From contig NZ_CP060244.1 in assembly GCF_014672835.1 (NCBI RefSeq), positions 1,281,001 through 1,345,000 on the forward strand: a stretch of 64,000 bases of DNA, written 5' to 3'. How positions within the stretch are numbered: the stretch's first letter is position 1; every line of letters begins with the position of its first letter. Source of the stretch: Entomobacter blattae. Lineage in GTDB: Bacteria; Pseudomonadota; Alphaproteobacteria; Acetobacterales; Acetobacteraceae. The position numbers and the translations under genes are program-made. This document shows positions 8,711 to 17,990 of this stretch, one piece after another. A model generated the notes under the pieces. That model was given only the letters and a program-made list of their open reading frames with translations. It was not told where the DNA came from and searched no databases.

Positions 8711-9195
8711 CTTGGGAAAGGTGGTCGGCCGCTTATTTTGTACTCATAAGGACTCTCCTTAGTCTATTGGGTGAGGCAAGTAGTCCAGGCATTTTCTTAT
8801 ATCCTTCATGGAAAAACGGACTTGAAGAAGACCATGCTGGTGATGTGGACAAGGCCTGACGTCTTCGAAAAGGTTGGAGTAGAATAGGGGAAAGATGGTC
8901 ATGAAGTCCCCTACTGGCGCCTCTCGGAAAGCCGCGTTTGAGGAAGGAAGGTGATGTCGGTAATGCGGAAAAGGGCCTGATGGTTCAGAGGAGATAGGAG
9001 TAAAATAGGGAGGGGAAGACAGTGGTGAGGCACCCCCTACTAACATCTCCCGAAAGGGGGTTAGCCGCCGGTGAGCGAACCTTCGGGGCGGTACAGACTA
9101 CTAAGCATCTCACAAAAGGGGGGTAGCCTTTTCTGTAATAGAAGGACTTCTATAGCGGTTGGTTGAGAGTGTGGGGCTAAGCAGAGCGTGAGAGC
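8711..9195. other. Non-coding spacer with a diverged 120-bp tandem duplication
   Basis: No gene is supported. Segments at about 8818-8937 and 8938-9060 align throughout (ggagtagaataggg versus ggagtaaaataggg; gtcccctactg versus caccccctactaac; ctctcggaaag versus tctcccgaaaggg), and a third partial copy follows near 9098-9120. It adjoins an rRNA relic. Confidence 0.6.
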
Positions 9196-9380
9196 TGGCT
9201 TGAACCCACCATCGCGCAGCTTCCGTTATTTTTTGGAGGTGATTGGCCCCAGTCAAACTGCCCACCATCCACCATGCAGGGTTCTGATTCAGGGTAACGG
9301 GATGCGGTTAGGCATTAGAAAAATTGGTTAGACATTAGAAAATTTTAGAGTGGTATTTCAAGGCTGGTTCCACAGAAAGA
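9196..9380 (-). pseudogene. Decayed 23S rRNA fragment
   Basis: On the plus strand this stretch reads as the complement of the 23S rRNA segment near the E. coli 2180-2290 region. Diagnostic words in correct order are cttccgtta then ccccagtcaaactgccc, then ggttagacat, then ggtatttcaaggctggttcc and acagaa. Bacterial 23S genes have the near-identical complement CCCCAGTCAAACTNCCC followed by GGTATTTCAAGGNTGGCTCC. Insertions between the words show decay. No other part of an rRNA operon is present in the window, so this is an isolated relic. Confidence 0.75.
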
Positions 9381-9401
9381 GGATTGTGGGACTGTTTCTG
9401 T

Positions 9402-10856
9402 TTAAAGCTCCTTAAGGGTGGATTGCTTGCTCACAAAGGCTGCATTGTCTTTCTTTAAGCCCGTAATGGTGACAGCCAGATGGTTGTTTTTCATTTTGGT
9501 GACAATGGTATCCAAGGCGCCGGTGGCAGTAACATCCCAGAAATGGGCATCACTGAGGTCTATCTTCACGTTTTTAACGTTATCGCGAATTTTAAAGGAA
9601 TTTTCGAATAAGGTGGAAGAGGCAAAAAAGATTTGCCCCTTTACCGTGTAAATCCTGGTGGTAGCATCTTCTGACAGGGTACTGCTGACTTCGAGTAAGC
9701 GGCTGAGCTGCCAGGCAAAGAAAATACCGTTGAGCATGACCCCCACAATCACTCCAATGGCCAGGTCTTTGGTGGCGACCACCACGATGACTGTTGCCAG
9801 CATGCACAGGGTAGAGGTTTTAGGATGGAAGGTTATTTCCCTTAAGGAAGACCATGAAAATGTGCTGATAGAGACCATGATCATAATTGCCACCAGCACC
9901 GCTACTGGAACCTGGGCCACAAAGGGGCGTAAAACATCCATCAGCAATAATAAAAAAGCCCCGGCCATAAAGGTCGAAAGCCGCCCCACACCCCCATAGC
10001 GTAAATTGCCCACGGTTTGGCCAATCATGCCGCAACCGGCAATACCACCAAAAAAGCCCACGGCCATGTTGGCAATCCCCAGGCCCGTACATTCCCTACG
10101 CTTGTTACTATGGGTTTCTGTCAGGTCATCAACGACAGTAGCCGTCATTAAGGATTCCAAAGCCCCCACTAAAGCCATCGCAGCGGCATAGGGCACAATA
10201 ATCTCCAGGCTTTCGAATGTTAAAGGAATATGAGGCCAAACCAGCCCGGGAAACCCAGTGGGTAACGCCCCCAGATCGGCTACTGTGTGGAGGGGCATGG
10301 GATAAACCCAGTAGAGAGCCGTCAGCGCTATAATGGCAATCAATGGTGAAGGGATAAGAGTTGTCATAAAGGGAGCCAGATAAATAATGGCCAGGCCCAA
10401 GGCGGTTATCAGATAGGTTTGCCAGTTTGCCCCCAGAAGATGGGGAAGCTGGGCTGAAAAAATAAGAATGGCCAAAGCATTGACAAAGCCCGTACGAACA
10501 GGGCGTGAGACATACTGCATCAGCACATGTAGGCGCAACAGCCCTATCAGCACTTGAAAGAGGCCAGCAAGGATGGTTGCAGCAAACAGATAGTCAATTC
10601 CATGGCCCCGCACCAAGGCGGCAGCCACCAATGCAACAGAACCCGCAGCCCCTGAAACCATGCCCGCTCGCCCACCGGTAAAGGCAATAACAATGCTGAT
10701 GATAAAGGTGGCGTAGAGCCCTACTTCCGGGGCTACACCGGCCACAAAGGAAAAGGCGATGACCTCGGGGATGAGGGCAAAGGTGCTGACCATTCCGGCT
10801 AGAATATCTTGTCGGATATTGCCAAGCCATTCCTGGCGATAATGCGTAGGGGTCAT
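9402..10856 (-). CDS. SulP-family anion transporter with STAS domain
   Basis: A 484-residue transporter from the internal ATG, which has GGAG five bases upstream; the frame is open further to 10937, but that N-terminus is a low-complexity His/Thr/Phe repeat. The SulP transporter domain occupies about 1-385 (QDILAGMVSTFALIPEVIAF start, internal GGIAGCGMIGQT region), followed by a C-terminal STAS domain at about 400-484 (VKIDLSDAHFWDVTATGALD). Family members move sulfate, bicarbonate or dicarboxylates with proton or sodium; the substrate is not readable here. A 23S rRNA relic lies just downstream, and a 10-copy octamer repeat lies 125 bp upstream of the start. Confidence 0.9.
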   Translation of the reverse strand: MTPTHYRQEWLGNIRQDILAGMVSTFALIPEVIAFSFVAGVAPEVGLYATFIISIVIAFTGGRAGMVSGAAGSVALVAAALVRGHGIDYLFAATILAGLFQVLIGLLRLHVLMQYVSRPVRTGFVNALAILIFSAQLPHLLGANWQTYLITALGLAIIYLAPFMTTLIPSPLIAIIALTALYWVYPMPLHTVADLGALPTGFPGLVWPHIPLTFESLEIIVPYAAAMALVGALESLMTATVVDDLTETHSNKRRECTGLGIANMAVGFFGGIAGCGMIGQTVGNLRYGGVGRLSTFMAGAFLLLLMDVLRPFVAQVPVAVLVAIMIMVSISTFSWSSLREITFHPKTSTLCMLATVIVVVATKDLAIGVIVGVMLNGIFFAWQLSRLLEVSSTLSEDATTRIYTVKGQIFFASSTLFENSFKIRDNVKNVKIDLSDAHFWDVTATGALDTIVTKMKNNHLAVTITGLKKDNAAFVSKQSTLKEL

Positions 10857-11384
10857 TATAGCTCCTGTGATAAAGGGGGTGGTGATGAAGGGGTAATGAA
10901 GGGTGAGTGTGGTAAAAAAGGGGTTGTGGGTCGTCATTTGGTCTAAAGGGGGTGTTTCAGCTGTGATACTGCAATATTCTTTCTATTGTTCTATTGTTCT
11001 ATTGTTCTATTGTTCTATTGTTCTATTGTTCTATTGTTCTATTGTTCTATTGTTCTATTGTTCAACCTATCGTTCAGCGCAAGGGGCCCCTTTTGAATGG
11101 GCTCGTTGGGTTAACCTGTTTTGGGTTGGTCTGTCTTAGGTTAGTCTGTCTTGGGGGATCAGTCTGTCTTGGATTAATCTGTCAAAGATAGCTTGTTGTT
11201 TGTACCCGCTATTTGTGAGAATCATCCTAAACGGGTAAGAGAGATCGGGGTAAGGAGATATCCCTGAACGTTCAAGGAACGTTTAAGAAAGGGGCTTAGT
11301 CTTAGGGAACGAGACAAAAAAGATCGCTGAAAACCTCAGATATCAGACCCCAGATATCAGACATCAAACCTCAAAATTCAGGCG
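10857..11384. other. Spacer upstream of sulP: repeats, promoter region presumed
   Basis: No gene supported. It holds the octamer array at 10981-11060, a diverged 15-bp repeat (tctgtcttaggttag type) at about 11128-11183, and a repeat of cagatatcagac near 11336-11365. The sulP promoter must lie here, but no convincing -35/-10 pair stands out. Confidence 0.5.
10981..11060. repeat. Perfect octamer microsatellite (ttctattg) x10
   Basis: Ten uninterrupted copies of an 8-bp unit. Eight is not a multiple of 3, and the array sits in the presumed promoter/leader of sulP, the classic context for slipped-strand length variation. Confidence 0.95.
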
Positions 11385-11684
11385 TTAGGGAGGAGAGCGC
11401 TTGGTCATACGTTTTTTCATCAGGCAGAAAAGGCGCTCGCCTATTTCCAGGGTGATCAGGGCTATAGCAAAACACAAGGCCAATAAGCCAATGGCAATAA
11501 GCTGCTCTTTTTGGTGGGGCTTGGTTTGGCCCAACCCTTTGGCCAGCATGTCCCATATGGGGAGGCGAGCCAAGGTTGTGCTGAGTGTGTGACTGGTGCG
11601 GACAAGGAGTACACACACACTAAAGAGTCCCAAGAGAAGAACGGTTTTAATGACAGTGGATGTAAGACTTGTGGGGTGGTTCAT
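11385..11684 (-). CDS. Small two-helix membrane protein, unknown
   Basis: A 99-residue product with two hydrophobic segments (about 12-30 and 63-83) and basic ends (KKRMTKRSPP). I do not recognise the family. Its ATG overlaps the stop of the DUF423 gene in a TCAT/ATGA arrangement, which argues for a genuine coupled gene rather than a chance frame. No downstream partner is within reach, as the next feature is the sulP leader. Confidence 0.5.
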   Translation of the reverse strand: MNHPTSLTSTVIKTVLLLGLFSVCVLLVRTSHTLSTTLARLPIWDMLAKGLGQTKPHQKEQLIAIGLLALCFAIALITLEIGERLFCLMKKRMTKRSPP

Positions 11685-12139
11685 CGGCGGCGTGCACCCC
11701 GTAGGGCAAAAAAAGCGAGGTTAAGCCAGGCCAACATTAAAATGCTGCCGCCCACTGGAGCGATAGGGCCAGGATGTATACCGCTTAAGGCGGTATAGAA
11801 AACGGCGCAACCAAAACATAGGCAGCCAATGATAAAACCATACCCTGTGACAAGAAGCTGGGTACTAGGCAGCCAGTTTACCAGCAGCCCCATGCCAAGA
11901 AGGGCTACAGTATGCCAACTGAGGAGTTCATTGGCCGTATGGGCCATGGTGCGTCCCCCAACAGCAAAGGCGTGCTCTGGTAAATGGCTGACAAGGGCAG
12001 AGCTGGCAACGGTAAAAAACCCTAAAAGGGCTGCACAAAAAATGAACATTCTGGCATGCTGCGACAAGGGCAGAGATAAGGGGCGCGACAAGAGGCGCGA
12101 AGGGGGCCGAGAAGGGGGAAAGATCTTTTCACTCATCAT
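11681..12139 (-). CDS. DUF423 family membrane protein (YgdD-like)
   Basis: A 152-residue membrane protein with four hydrophobic helices. The family pattern is visible: an N-terminal helix, a segment with HTVALLGMGLL, and the C-terminal stretch FYTALSGIHPGPIAPVGGSILMLAWLNLAF, typical of DUF423. Function is unknown. The first 28 residues are a Pro/Ser/Arg/Leu repeat (RPPSRLLSRPLSLPLS), not expected in the family and probably another in-frame repeat expansion; a shorter start at the methionine near residue 31 is possible. Confidence 0.8.
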   Translation of the reverse strand: MMSEKIFPPSRPPSRLLSRPLSLPLSQHARMFIFCAALLGFFTVASSALVSHLPEHAFAVGGRTMAHTANELLSWHTVALLGMGLLVNWLPSTQLLVTGYGFIIGCLCFGCAVFYTALSGIHPGPIAPVGGSILMLAWLNLAFFALRGARRR

Positions 12140-12588
12140 CGCTTCAGGATACCATCGATGAGAGCAGGATAAAACCCTTTAAAAGTGCTTAAAAAGGGTT
12201 GGATTTGCTGGGAGGAAACGTTTTTTCAAGATAGTGAACTCCAAAATAGCTAACTTTAAGATAATGAACTCCAAGACAGTTAATTTCAAGACAGTTAATT
12301 TCAAGACAGTTAATTTCAAGGCAGGTAAGAAAAAGGCAAGAAGAATGGAGAGAATTTATCCAAAAAGGCTTACAACCCGGCTTGCTTCCTTTTTTTAGAT
12401 TTGCTCCCTTTTTAGAAAGGTATAGGCCAGTTTTATAGGCAGAGCATAGATCAGAGCGGTGTTTGTATTGCAGACTTTTTCGGTCGATATGAGTGTTGTT
12501 ATTGGCTATAAAACCCGTGATGAGAAGAGTATTTTCTATAACCTATGGGTAAGTGTGGGATAAAGTCATCAAAGAAGGAGGGGAAAGA
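12140..12588. other. Spacer with 15-bp tandem array at 12228-12332
   Basis: Seven 15-bp units (aagacagttaatttc and variants such as aagatagtgaactcc). The three middle copies are perfect, the flanking ones diverged, suggesting recent growth in the centre. No coding signal in the remainder, which must carry divergent promoters. Confidence 0.7.
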
Positions 12589-13524
12589 ATGGCTATTGTC
12601 ATCGATCAGGTAGTCACAAAGGGTGGGGATAAAGGGCGTACTTCGTTGGGAAGTGGCCGGCGGGTTCCTAAAAGCCATGTCCTTATTGAGATGTTGGGAG
12701 CGCTAGATGAAGCCAATGCTGTGATTGGGGTGCTGGTAGCCCATTTGGAGCACGCACCTTCGCCAGGCTGGCAGGAGGAAAGCAAACCCCGCCAACAAGA
12801 TAATCCTCCAAAAATATTGGCCCAAAACGCACAGGCTCAAAGAATACTGGCCCAAAAAACACCGACCAAGCCCTTAACACTGACTAAACCCTTACAGGAG
12901 AGGCAACAAGGGGCTGGACCCTTGGAAAACACAGCCAAGCAGCTTATGCCAGGGCAGAGTGATCTACATCAGGATGGGCATGCTTCTGGGGATGAGAATC
13001 TGCTTAGGGACGATAATCTGGTGGAATGGTTGCTGAAGATCCAGTCGACATTATTTGATATGGGAGCGGAGATCAGCCTGTTGAGTCCGCAGGAGAGCCA
13101 AAAAAGCCAAAAGGGCAGTCAGAAAAACGCGCTCCAGAACAATACATCCCAGAACAATACGTTTCAGAAAAACGTGTCCCAGAACAATACACCAATAATC
13201 CACAAGGAGGAAAAGGTGGGCTCCAGTCGGCTCAAGCCAGAGATATTGGCAGAAATGGAGCAGAAAATAGCGGCCTGCCTGACCACCCAACAGCCTTTAA
13301 AAACCTTTATTTTACCAGGCGGTACCTTGCCGGCGGCTTACGCCCACCAGGCCCGCACGGTTATTCGCCGGGCTGAGCGCCAAGCTGTAAGCCTAGCCCA
13401 GAAAAAATACTCTACTGTCAACCCGCTGCTTTTAGAGCTGCTGAACCGGTTATCGGACTATTTCTTTGTTTTAGCCCGGCGGCTTAATCACCATGGGCAG
13501 GCTGACAGGCTTTGGAAACCCTAA
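12589..13524 (+). CDS. PduO-type cob(I)alamin adenosyltransferase with two low-complexity insertions
   Basis: Transfers the adenosyl group of ATP to cob(I)alamin/corrinoid. Family motifs: TKGGDKGRTSLGSGRRVPK at the N-terminus (ATP binding), LLKIQSTLFDMGAEIS in the middle, and FILPGGTLPAAYAHQARTV with RRAERQAVSLA and LNRLSDYFFVLARRLN at the end. These usually make about 190 residues; here 311, because about 85 residues of Gln/Pro/Lys-rich sequence follow the first helix and a 5-residue repeat (QNNTS type, 15-bp units) precedes the GGT segment. Both insertions are in frame and fall between helices, so the fold may survive. Start chosen at ATG 12589 behind AAGGAGG. Confidence 0.88.
   Translation: MAIVIDQVVTKGGDKGRTSLGSGRRVPKSHVLIEMLGALDEANAVIGVLVAHLEHAPSPGWQEESKPRQQDNPPKILAQNAQAQRILAQKTPTKPLTLTKPLQERQQGAGPLENTAKQLMPGQSDLHQDGHASGDENLLRDDNLVEWLLKIQSTLFDMGAEISLLSPQESQKSQKGSQKNALQNNTSQNNTFQKNVSQNNTPIIHKEEKVGSSRLKPEILAEMEQKIAACLTTQQPLKTFILPGGTLPAAYAHQARTVIRRAERQAVSLAQKKYSTVNPLLLELLNRLSDYFFVLARRLNHHGQADRLWKP
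13120..13194. repeat. 15-bp tandem repeat inside the adenosyltransferase gene, 5 units
   Basis: Units cagaacaatacatcc and variants, encoding the QNNTS-like pentapeptide repeat in the interdomain insertion. Confidence 0.9.
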
Positions 13525-13592
13525 ACCTCAAAGCAAGGCAGCCTCGAAGAAAAGAAACCTTAAAGCAATGAAACCCTGAAGACAAGGAAACT

Positions 13593-13619
13593 TCAAAAAA
13601 AAGGGGAGAAGCTCTCCCC
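13593..13619 (-). terminator. Intrinsic terminator of gluconokinase
   Basis: Perfect 7-bp stem ggggaga/tctcccc with AGC loop; on the minus strand it is followed by a run of eight or more T. It lies about 40 bases past the gluconokinase stop. Confidence 0.85.
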
Positions 13620-13657
13620 CTCGGGGTTTCTTGGGGGTTTTATCTAGGGGTTTTTGG

Positions 13658-14290
13658 CTAAAGGGGCAGCTTAACAGTTGCGGTAGGAGATGCGCATGCG
13701 CGATGTAAGGGGTGGTCCTGATCGCTGGTTAAAAGGCGCAGGGCCCGTAAGGCACTTTTGGCAATAGATTGCTGATCGGCCCTGACATCGAGTTCCATCA
13801 TGACTTCATCATCAGCTGGTTCCTCAAGGGTGGCAAACTGGCTATCAAGCATGCTGGCGGGCATAAAATGGCCTGTTCTGGACTGTAAGCGTGGAGCGAT
13901 ATCTTCTTTGGTGCCCTTAAGGTACAAAAAACAGACCCTGTTGCTGCCCTGGGCGATAATATCGCGGTATTTCCTTTTTAAGGCCGAGCAGGTTACAATC
14001 CCGCACTCCTTATCTTTAATCCAGTTTTGGGCAACCAGGGCAATTTTTTCCAACCAGGGTTGTCTGTCTTCGTCGTTAAGGGGGATCCCCGCGCTCATTT
14101 TGTCGATATTGGCTTTGGGGTGTAGGGCATCACCCTCTACCACAGGCCAGTGGGCTTCATTACCAATAAGTTCAGCAACGGTGGATTTTCCACACCCTGC
14201 AACACCCATAACCACCAGCACCCGGGGGGCACCAGCTTTACGAAGGGCAGTGGAGAGATGGACGAGCTTATCATTTGAATCAGGATACAT
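13658..14290 (-). CDS. gntK: Gluconokinase
   Basis: Phosphorylates D-gluconate to 6-phosphogluconate, feeding the pentose phosphate route; sensible beside a periplasmic glucose dehydrogenase that makes gluconate. The P-loop GVAGCGKST is near the N-terminus, followed by the family segments EGDALHPKANIDKMSAGIPLNDEDRQPWL and CSALKRKYRD, and the adenine-loop area RTGHFMPASMLDSQFATLE. From this ATG the product is 210 residues. The frame also opens at a TTG at 14362 that has a good GGAAGG sequence just upstream, so a start 24 codons earlier is possible. About 25 extra residues at the C-terminus are not typical. Confidence 0.9.
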   Translation of the reverse strand: MYPDSNDKLVHLSTALRKAGAPRVLVVMGVAGCGKSTVAELIGNEAHWPVVEGDALHPKANIDKMSAGIPLNDEDRQPWLEKIALVAQNWIKDKECGIVTCSALKRKYRDIIAQGSNRVCFLYLKGTKEDIAPRLQSRTGHFMPASMLDSQFATLEEPADDEVMMELDVRADQQSIAKSALRALRLLTSDQDHPLHRACASPTATVKLPL

Positions 14291-16172
14291 TTTTAACTCA
14301 ATAATTTTAAAGAAAACGAATGAAGAATGGTGGGGGGCAAGGTTAACCAAAAAATTGTGCAATCCCCTTCCTTACTTTGTCATCTATAAAGGGGAAATGG
14401 GGTAGAATGATGAGCAAGAGCAGTTATAAACACGTGCGTTTACGCCTGTTTATTCACCAGGTTGTTGCCCTGTATTGAACTTTTGGTGTGTTAGGCGGTT
14501 CCTCCCCTTTAATGGCTTTTTATAAAAAAACACAGTCTATAGGAAGTTAAAAAATGAAGTCAAAAAAAAACGCAAGAAAAAGGTGCATGATTAGAAAGAA
14601 TGATGCAAGAAGATATTTTTAATAATTCTCTTAAAGAATGCCTTATTTTACCTTCCAGAGGGATATTTTGAAAAAAACTTCAAGCCCTGTTCAAGGGAAA
14701 AATAGAGGAGAAACCTAAGGAGAAACAGAGGAGGAAAAGGGGAAGAGTGGGCAATAATAGCTGATTTATAAAGGATTTTATTGGATAGGGAAGAAGGAGT
14801 AGGTTTTTTAATAGAGGCAAATTTTTGCTCGAAAGGAAGACAGAAAAGTTTAAAAGGAGAGAGGATCAAGGATATTTTAGGAAAAAGTGGTTTGAAAAAA
14901 CTGCATAAAAATAGGGCACTCCCTTTTGGCGTTTCTTCCCTTTCCTTCCTTGTCCCTGGGTTTGGGCCTTCCTGAGTCAGGAGTCTTCCTGATTATAGAA
15001 AGCAAATTATGGAAGGCAAAAATGCTTAGAAATGGGGGAAGAACCTGCCAGGAAGGGGAAAGCTATGAGGGGCGAAACAGAAAGCGGCCTTATTAACATG
15101 GTCCTGCTAGGAATGGGAGAAACCCCGATTACGCTGGCCATTTGTTTTCTTCGCCATGGTTCTGCCAGGAACAGGGGGAAGCCTCTAGTAAGGAAGAGTT
15201 GCGCTTTGGGGGGAGAATGGTGCAGAGGCAAGGTGGGGAGAGTTTCCTCTATTACGATCATGGAGGGCTATTCCATATGGAAATAGATCTATATCGCAAT
15301 GTAGGATCTATTGGGAAATGAGGAGAGCCACCTGCATTTCTGCTTAGGAATTCCCAACCCGAGTAATTTTCACCCCTAGGAGTTCCCAACCTGAGTCATT
15401 CACCTTAGGAATTCTTAACCTCTGGAAGCCACGCTAATTTTACGAAGATGACCCGCAGGCATGACCCTCCCTTCTGAATTCTCTGACCCTCCCTTATCGC
15501 TTCTTGCACAATGACGAACACGATGACGAAATGATTTCATTCATTTTAGCGATCGAAATAAAGGTTAACGATCGAAATAAAGAAGACTGCGCTATAGGAA
15601 AGTGCAAGCAAGCCCGCAGTGATAGTATTTTTTCGTTCAGATATTGCTTACAGGAGGCGAAAATGGGGATTTGAGCGTGTATAAAGGGGGTTTGAGCATG
15701 TAAAAATAGAGAAGAAAGGGGATTATCCTACAGTCTTGGGGCTTAATAGGCGGGGTGAGATAGTGTATACTCTTTCTGATTGTATGTTCTGACTGATTAT
15801 ATGGTCTGATTGTATGGTCCTTACGACCATTATTATATTTTATTTCATGCCTAGTATGTGGGGGGCCCAGTATGCAGGCTCAATATGCAGATCTAGTGTG
15901 TGGGCCTGGTGTACGGATCCAGTGTGCGAGAGGGGGCGAAGGCAGCGGGCGGTTCACTGGTCAGGCGATTCCTCCTTACTTGGCATAGCAGTGGGCATAA
16001 CATTGGGCACAACAGGGCATTCCCGCCATACTCAAGAGGAGGGTAAGTTGAGAAAATCGGCAGGCAGCTCAGTCGTGCCATAACCGTAAACTGGCCGTAG
16101 GGCCGCCTGGTTTTTATAACGGGTTTTTATAATCTGAAAATATTGGATTCTTCCCAAATTCAGGAGATTGAT
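14291..16172. other. Long spacer, no gene recognised; degenerate repeats
   Basis: Almost 1.9 kb with only short open frames of no recognisable family. Visible structure: diverged direct repeats at about 15025-15185 (cctgccaggaa, cctgctaggaa, ctgccaggaac), a tandem gatcgaaataaag-type repeat at 15550-15590, repeats of ggaattcccaacc at 15345-15425, and a cluster of short repeats at 15850-16030. The final bases carry the AGGAG site of the mannitol dehydrogenase. Confidence 0.5.
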
Positions 16173-17636
16173 ATGCAATTGAACAACGCTTCCCTTCATT
16201 CTTTACCCCCTCAAGTGCATTTTGCGGGGTATGATCGTAAAAAATTACAGGCAGGCATTGTTCATTTTGGAGTCGGTAATTTTTTTCGTGCGCACGAGGC
16301 TTTTTATATCAACCAGTGCCTTTCCCTACCCGGGCAGGAGGGATGGGGGATTGTGGGGGTAGGCCTAAGCGGGGGCGAGCATTCTGAAAAGAAAGCCAGG
16401 GATTTTAAAAAGCAGGATGGCCTTTATACCCTTACCGAGGCCGCCCCGAATGGGGAGCAGAACATTGAGGTCATTGGTGCGTTGGTCGACTACCTCCTTG
16501 CGCCAGCCAATCCGCAAGCGGTACTTGATATTCTGGCCGATCCCAAAACCCGTATTGTCAGCATGACCCTGACAGAAGGGGGGTACTTTATTGATCATGA
16601 AGGAAACTTTACCCTGAATGTTCCACAGATTCAGGCCGATCTAGCTCACCCCAGTACCCCTCAAACAGCGTTCGGCTATATTGTGGAATCCTGTGCGCGC
16701 AGGCGTAAGGCTGGTATTGGTCCTTACACGGTGCTTTCTTGCGATAACCAACGCCATAATGGGGATGTCGCCAAAACAGCCGTACTCAGCTTTGCCCGCG
16801 CCAGAGACCCCGAACTGGCAGCGTGGATTGAAGAGCATGTGACCTTCCCCAATAGTATGGTCGATAGGATTACCCCTTCCATTTCAAAGGAAACGGCAGC
16901 AGCCTTGAACAAGGCCAGCGGAGTAGACGATTTACGTCCCCTGTTGGCGGAGGATTTTACCCAATGGGTGATGGAAGACCGCTTTTGTACGGGCCGTCCA
17001 GCATTTGAAAAGGTGGGGGTACAGTTTACCGATGATGTCAGCCCCTATGAATATGTTAAACAGCGTATGCTCAATGCCAGCCATGGCCTTGTCGCCTATG
17101 CCGGTGTGCTGATGGGATACGACACCATTGATGAAGCCATGCAGGATAAGTTGATTGCCCGTATTATGGATGATTTTCTTGATCAGGATGTGATCCCCTT
17201 TATTACCCCGCCTCAGGGGATGGATTTGGTTGCCTATAAGAATACATTGATTGAACGTTACACCAATCCAGCCATTAAGGACCAGCTCTTGCGGATTGCC
17301 TCTGATGCGACCTCAAAAATCAAGGTTTTTTGGACAGATACGGTTAAAAGCCTACTGAAGGAGAAGGGGGATATGGCCCGTGTGAATTTTGCCCTGGCCT
17401 GTTATTTGGAAATGCTGGGAGAGAAAGACTGCCACGGTAAATCTTTTCAGGTTCATGAGCCTACCCTTTCCGAAGAGGATTTTAAAAATGCTCGCTCTTC
17501 CAACCTGGAAGATGGGTTAAGCCTTCCTGCGTTTGATGGCTGGCGCCAGGAGTGGGATAAACCTCACCAGCAAGAGCTTATAGAGGTTCGTAAACGTCTT
17601 CGTACCCAAGGGGTAAAGGCAGCTTTTCCTGTCTAG
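16173..17636 (+). CDS. Mannitol 2-dehydrogenase family polyol dehydrogenase
   Basis: A 487-residue NAD(P)-dependent long-chain polyol dehydrogenase interconverting mannitol and fructose or a related pair. The nucleotide-binding segment GIVHFGVGNFFRAH is at about 30-43, and the catalytic signature KxxxxNxxH appears as KQRMLNASHG near residues 303-312. Length and ending fit the MtlK/UxaB superfamily. The ATG at 16173 follows AGGAG at the right distance; the frame extends ten codons earlier without a site. Cytoplasmic sugar-alcohol oxidation is typical for acetic acid bacteria. A diverged copy of its 3' end lies 12 bp past the stop. Confidence 0.88.
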   Translation: MQLNNASLHSLPPQVHFAGYDRKKLQAGIVHFGVGNFFRAHEAFYINQCLSLPGQEGWGIVGVGLSGGEHSEKKARDFKKQDGLYTLTEAAPNGEQNIEVIGALVDYLLAPANPQAVLDILADPKTRIVSMTLTEGGYFIDHEGNFTLNVPQIQADLAHPSTPQTAFGYIVESCARRRKAGIGPYTVLSCDNQRHNGDVAKTAVLSFARARDPELAAWIEEHVTFPNSMVDRITPSISKETAAALNKASGVDDLRPLLAEDFTQWVMEDRFCTGRPAFEKVGVQFTDDVSPYEYVKQRMLNASHGLVAYAGVLMGYDTIDEAMQDKLIARIMDDFLDQDVIPFITPPQGMDLVAYKNTLIERYTNPAIKDQLLRIASDATSKIKVFWTDTVKSLLKEKGDMARVNFALACYLEMLGEKDCHGKSFQVHEPTLSEEDFKNARSSNLEDGLSLPAFDGWRQEWDKPHQQELIEVRKRLRTQGVKAAFPV

Positions 17637-17647
17637 TGCCATATTCT

Positions 17648-17737
17648 TAGAGGATTTTAGAAATGCTCGCTCTCTCAACCTGGAAGAGGGGTTAAGCCTT
17701 TCTGCATTTGATGGCTGGCGCCAGGAGTGGGAGAAAC
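17648..17737 (+). pseudogene. Echo copy of the mannitol dehydrogenase 3' end
   Basis: Matches 17472-17561 of the preceding gene with few changes (shared gatggctggcgccaggagtg), starting 12 bp after its stop. Same strand, offset about 176 bp: a partial tandem duplication that is decaying. Confidence 0.9.
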
Positions 17738-17990
17738 TCTACCGTGAAGTGGTTTATCCTGAATATTCATAACCTTGGTTATTTTTTACCAGAGCCGAAA
17801 ACGATCAAGTTTCTGCGTTATTTATCTGCGTTATGATTATTTATCTGCATTATGAGTGTAAATATCTGCGTTATGATTATAAAATCCTGTCTGCCATTTT
17901 TCTTTTTTTGAGAGGTCATAAGGGGGGATTGCTCACCCCGTTGGTAGGGGTAGGAGTATTTCTTTTGTTATCCTCTTATAAACCCTATGC

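Noticed and set aside
10981-11060. Considered as a CRISPR-like array
   Set aside because: Perfect contiguous 8-bp units without spacers; no Cas genes in the window.
10903-11139. Open frame across the octamer array
   Set aside because: Produced by the repeat itself, with no ribosome-binding site and no recognisable product.
14781-15286. Short open frames (64-84 codons) in the gluconokinase-mannitol dehydrogenase spacer
   Set aside because: Composition follows the degenerate repeats, start signals are lacking, and no family is recognisable on either strand.
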